DNA of 5,188 nt from CAYLLT01 sp964591605. Its GTDB lineage: Bacteria; Planctomycetota; Phycisphaerae; UBA1845; PWPN01. Every line of letters starts with the position of its first letter. The stretch's first letter is position 1. The stretch lies in assembly GCA_964591605.1 (NCBI GenBank), contig CAZQEN010000452.1:1-5188 (forward strand), read 5' to 3'. The position numbers and the translations under genes were made by a program. Shown here piece after piece: positions 4,489 to 5,188 of the stretch. Below the pieces are notes generated by a model. It did no database searches, was not told the origin of the DNA, and worked only from the letters and a program-made list of their open reading frames with translations.

Positions 4489-5188
4489 TCAGCGACCCGA
4501 CGCCTGGGTTGTGGGCCCGTCCCGCTTGACCACCTCATCCTTGAGCAGTTGGTCGATATCCGCGCCATAGGCCCGGACGGCATCCGCCCGATAACCCATG
4601 TGGATTCTCCGGATAACCCCCGCCTTGTCGAGCATGATCACGCAGGGGATGCCGCTCACCCGGTAAGCCTCGGAAATCTCGCTGTCCACGTCCATGAGCT
4701 GGGGGTAGGTGATTTTCTTCGCCTTCAGGAACCGGGCGATCGGCTCGAACCGGGCGGCCGGCTGAGTGGCAGCGGAGGGTTGTGTCACGGGCGGAAGGGC
4801 ATCGCCGTTGACACCCAGGATCGCCACGGACTCTTTGGCGTACTTGCGGTGCAGTTCCTCAATGTGGGGGAACGACATGATGCACGGCCCGCACGAGGTC
4901 GACCAGAAATCGAGCATCACCACTTTGCCCCGGAAATCTGAGAGGGCCACCTGCTTGCCCTCCAGGTCCAGGACCCGGAAGGACGGGGCCGGTCGGCCGA
5001 TGAGCCGCTGCTGCATCTCCTGCTGGGTGACAGGCTCGAACGCGGCGACTTTGCGGTCGTAGGGGCCGGGCTTGTACGTCATCTCGTCAAGGGTGACAAC
5101 GCCGTTCAACTCCGGTTCCAGGAACCGCTTGCGCTGGACTGCCCGCGTCAGCCTGATCCCCGCCTCGCTGAGCCCACGCAGATCCAGC
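4489..5188 (-). CDS. TlpA/ResA-like thiol-disulfide oxidoreductase, C-terminal part (runs off right edge)
   Basis: The frame stays open from the window edge to a TGA at 4491-4489, giving at least 232 residues. A TTG at 5109 is one possible start, but the frame continues upstream as LDLRGLSEAGIRLTRAV and further, so the gene probably begins outside the window. The thioredoxin-like domain starts near IGRPAPSFRVLDLEGKQVAL. The redox motif is WSTSCGPC, and the cis-proline is in SGIPCVIMLDKAG. Such proteins are normally exported and reduce or oxidise cysteines outside the cytoplasm, for example in cytochrome c maturation; the signal or anchor would lie in the missing part. A P/A/T/Q-rich insert (PPVTQPSAATQPAARFEP) interrupts the domain after VNGDA. 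The residue after the cis-proline is Cys rather than the more usual Thr. I do not recognise the roughly 55 residues before the domain. No functional link to ilvB is evident. Confidence 0.88.
   Translation of the reverse strand, partial: LDLRGLSEAGIRLTRAVQRKRFLEPELNGVVTLDEMTYKPGPYDRKVAAFEPVTQQEMQQRLIGRPAPSFRVLDLEGKQVALSDFRGKVVMLDFWSTSCGPCIMSFPHIEELHRKYAKESVAILGVNGDALPPVTQPSAATQPAARFEPIARFLKAKKITYPQLMDVDSEISEAYRVSGIPCVIMLDKAGVIRRIHMGYRADAVRAYGADIDQLLKDEVVKRDGPTTQASGR

Noticed and set aside
2544..4529. Long plus-strand open frame (661 codons) opposite ilvB
   Set aside because: It is antisense to a clearly recognised enzyme gene. The His/Arg/Asp-rich translation shows no domain, and long antisense frames are expected in GC-rich coding DNA.

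Overview
The window is GC-rich bacterial DNA and most likely comes from a planctomycete, probably a Phycisphaerae-like lineage. Three things suggest this. The left-edge gene ends in a YNLTGN..RCPECG zinc-ribbon of the kind common in planctomycete proteins. The thioredoxin-like protein has a P/A/T/Q-rich linker (QPSAATQPAA). The gaps between genes are full of short palindromes reading like GCACGGGC...GCCCGTGCCAC. This is recognition from memory, not a database result.

Layout, left to right. Positions 1-114 (+) are the last 37 codons of a zinc-ribbon protein. It overlaps tail to tail with a minus-strand gene (92 to about 508) for a membrane-anchored protein with a type II secretion GspG-type globular domain. 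Positions 590-872 have no gene and hold a terminator plus an array of seven short palindromes. The rest is on the minus strand, in transcription order: the C-terminal part of a TlpA-like thiol-disulfide protein running off the right edge (5188-4489), a probable promoter (4487-4459), a leader of about 180 nt with a strong hairpin, ilvB (4274-2517), a DUF502 membrane protein gene (about 2382-1627), a repeat-filled gap, and ilvN (1466-873).

IlvB and IlvN are the catalytic and regulatory subunits of acetohydroxyacid synthase, the first common step of valine, leucine and isoleucine synthesis. The transcript probably starts near 4452 and ends at the intrinsic terminator at 686-658. It would carry ilvB, the DUF502 gene, ilvN and a structured 3' end.

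The protein content is mostly ordinary housekeeping, and I see no new defence, mobile or biosynthetic system. The unusual part is the arrangement. A membrane-protein gene separates the two synthase subunits. It is bracketed by two different heptanucleotide repeats, and its last codons and stop lie in a perfect 32-bp tandem duplication. Hairpins also sit at the ilvN ribosome-binding site and in the ilvB leader.
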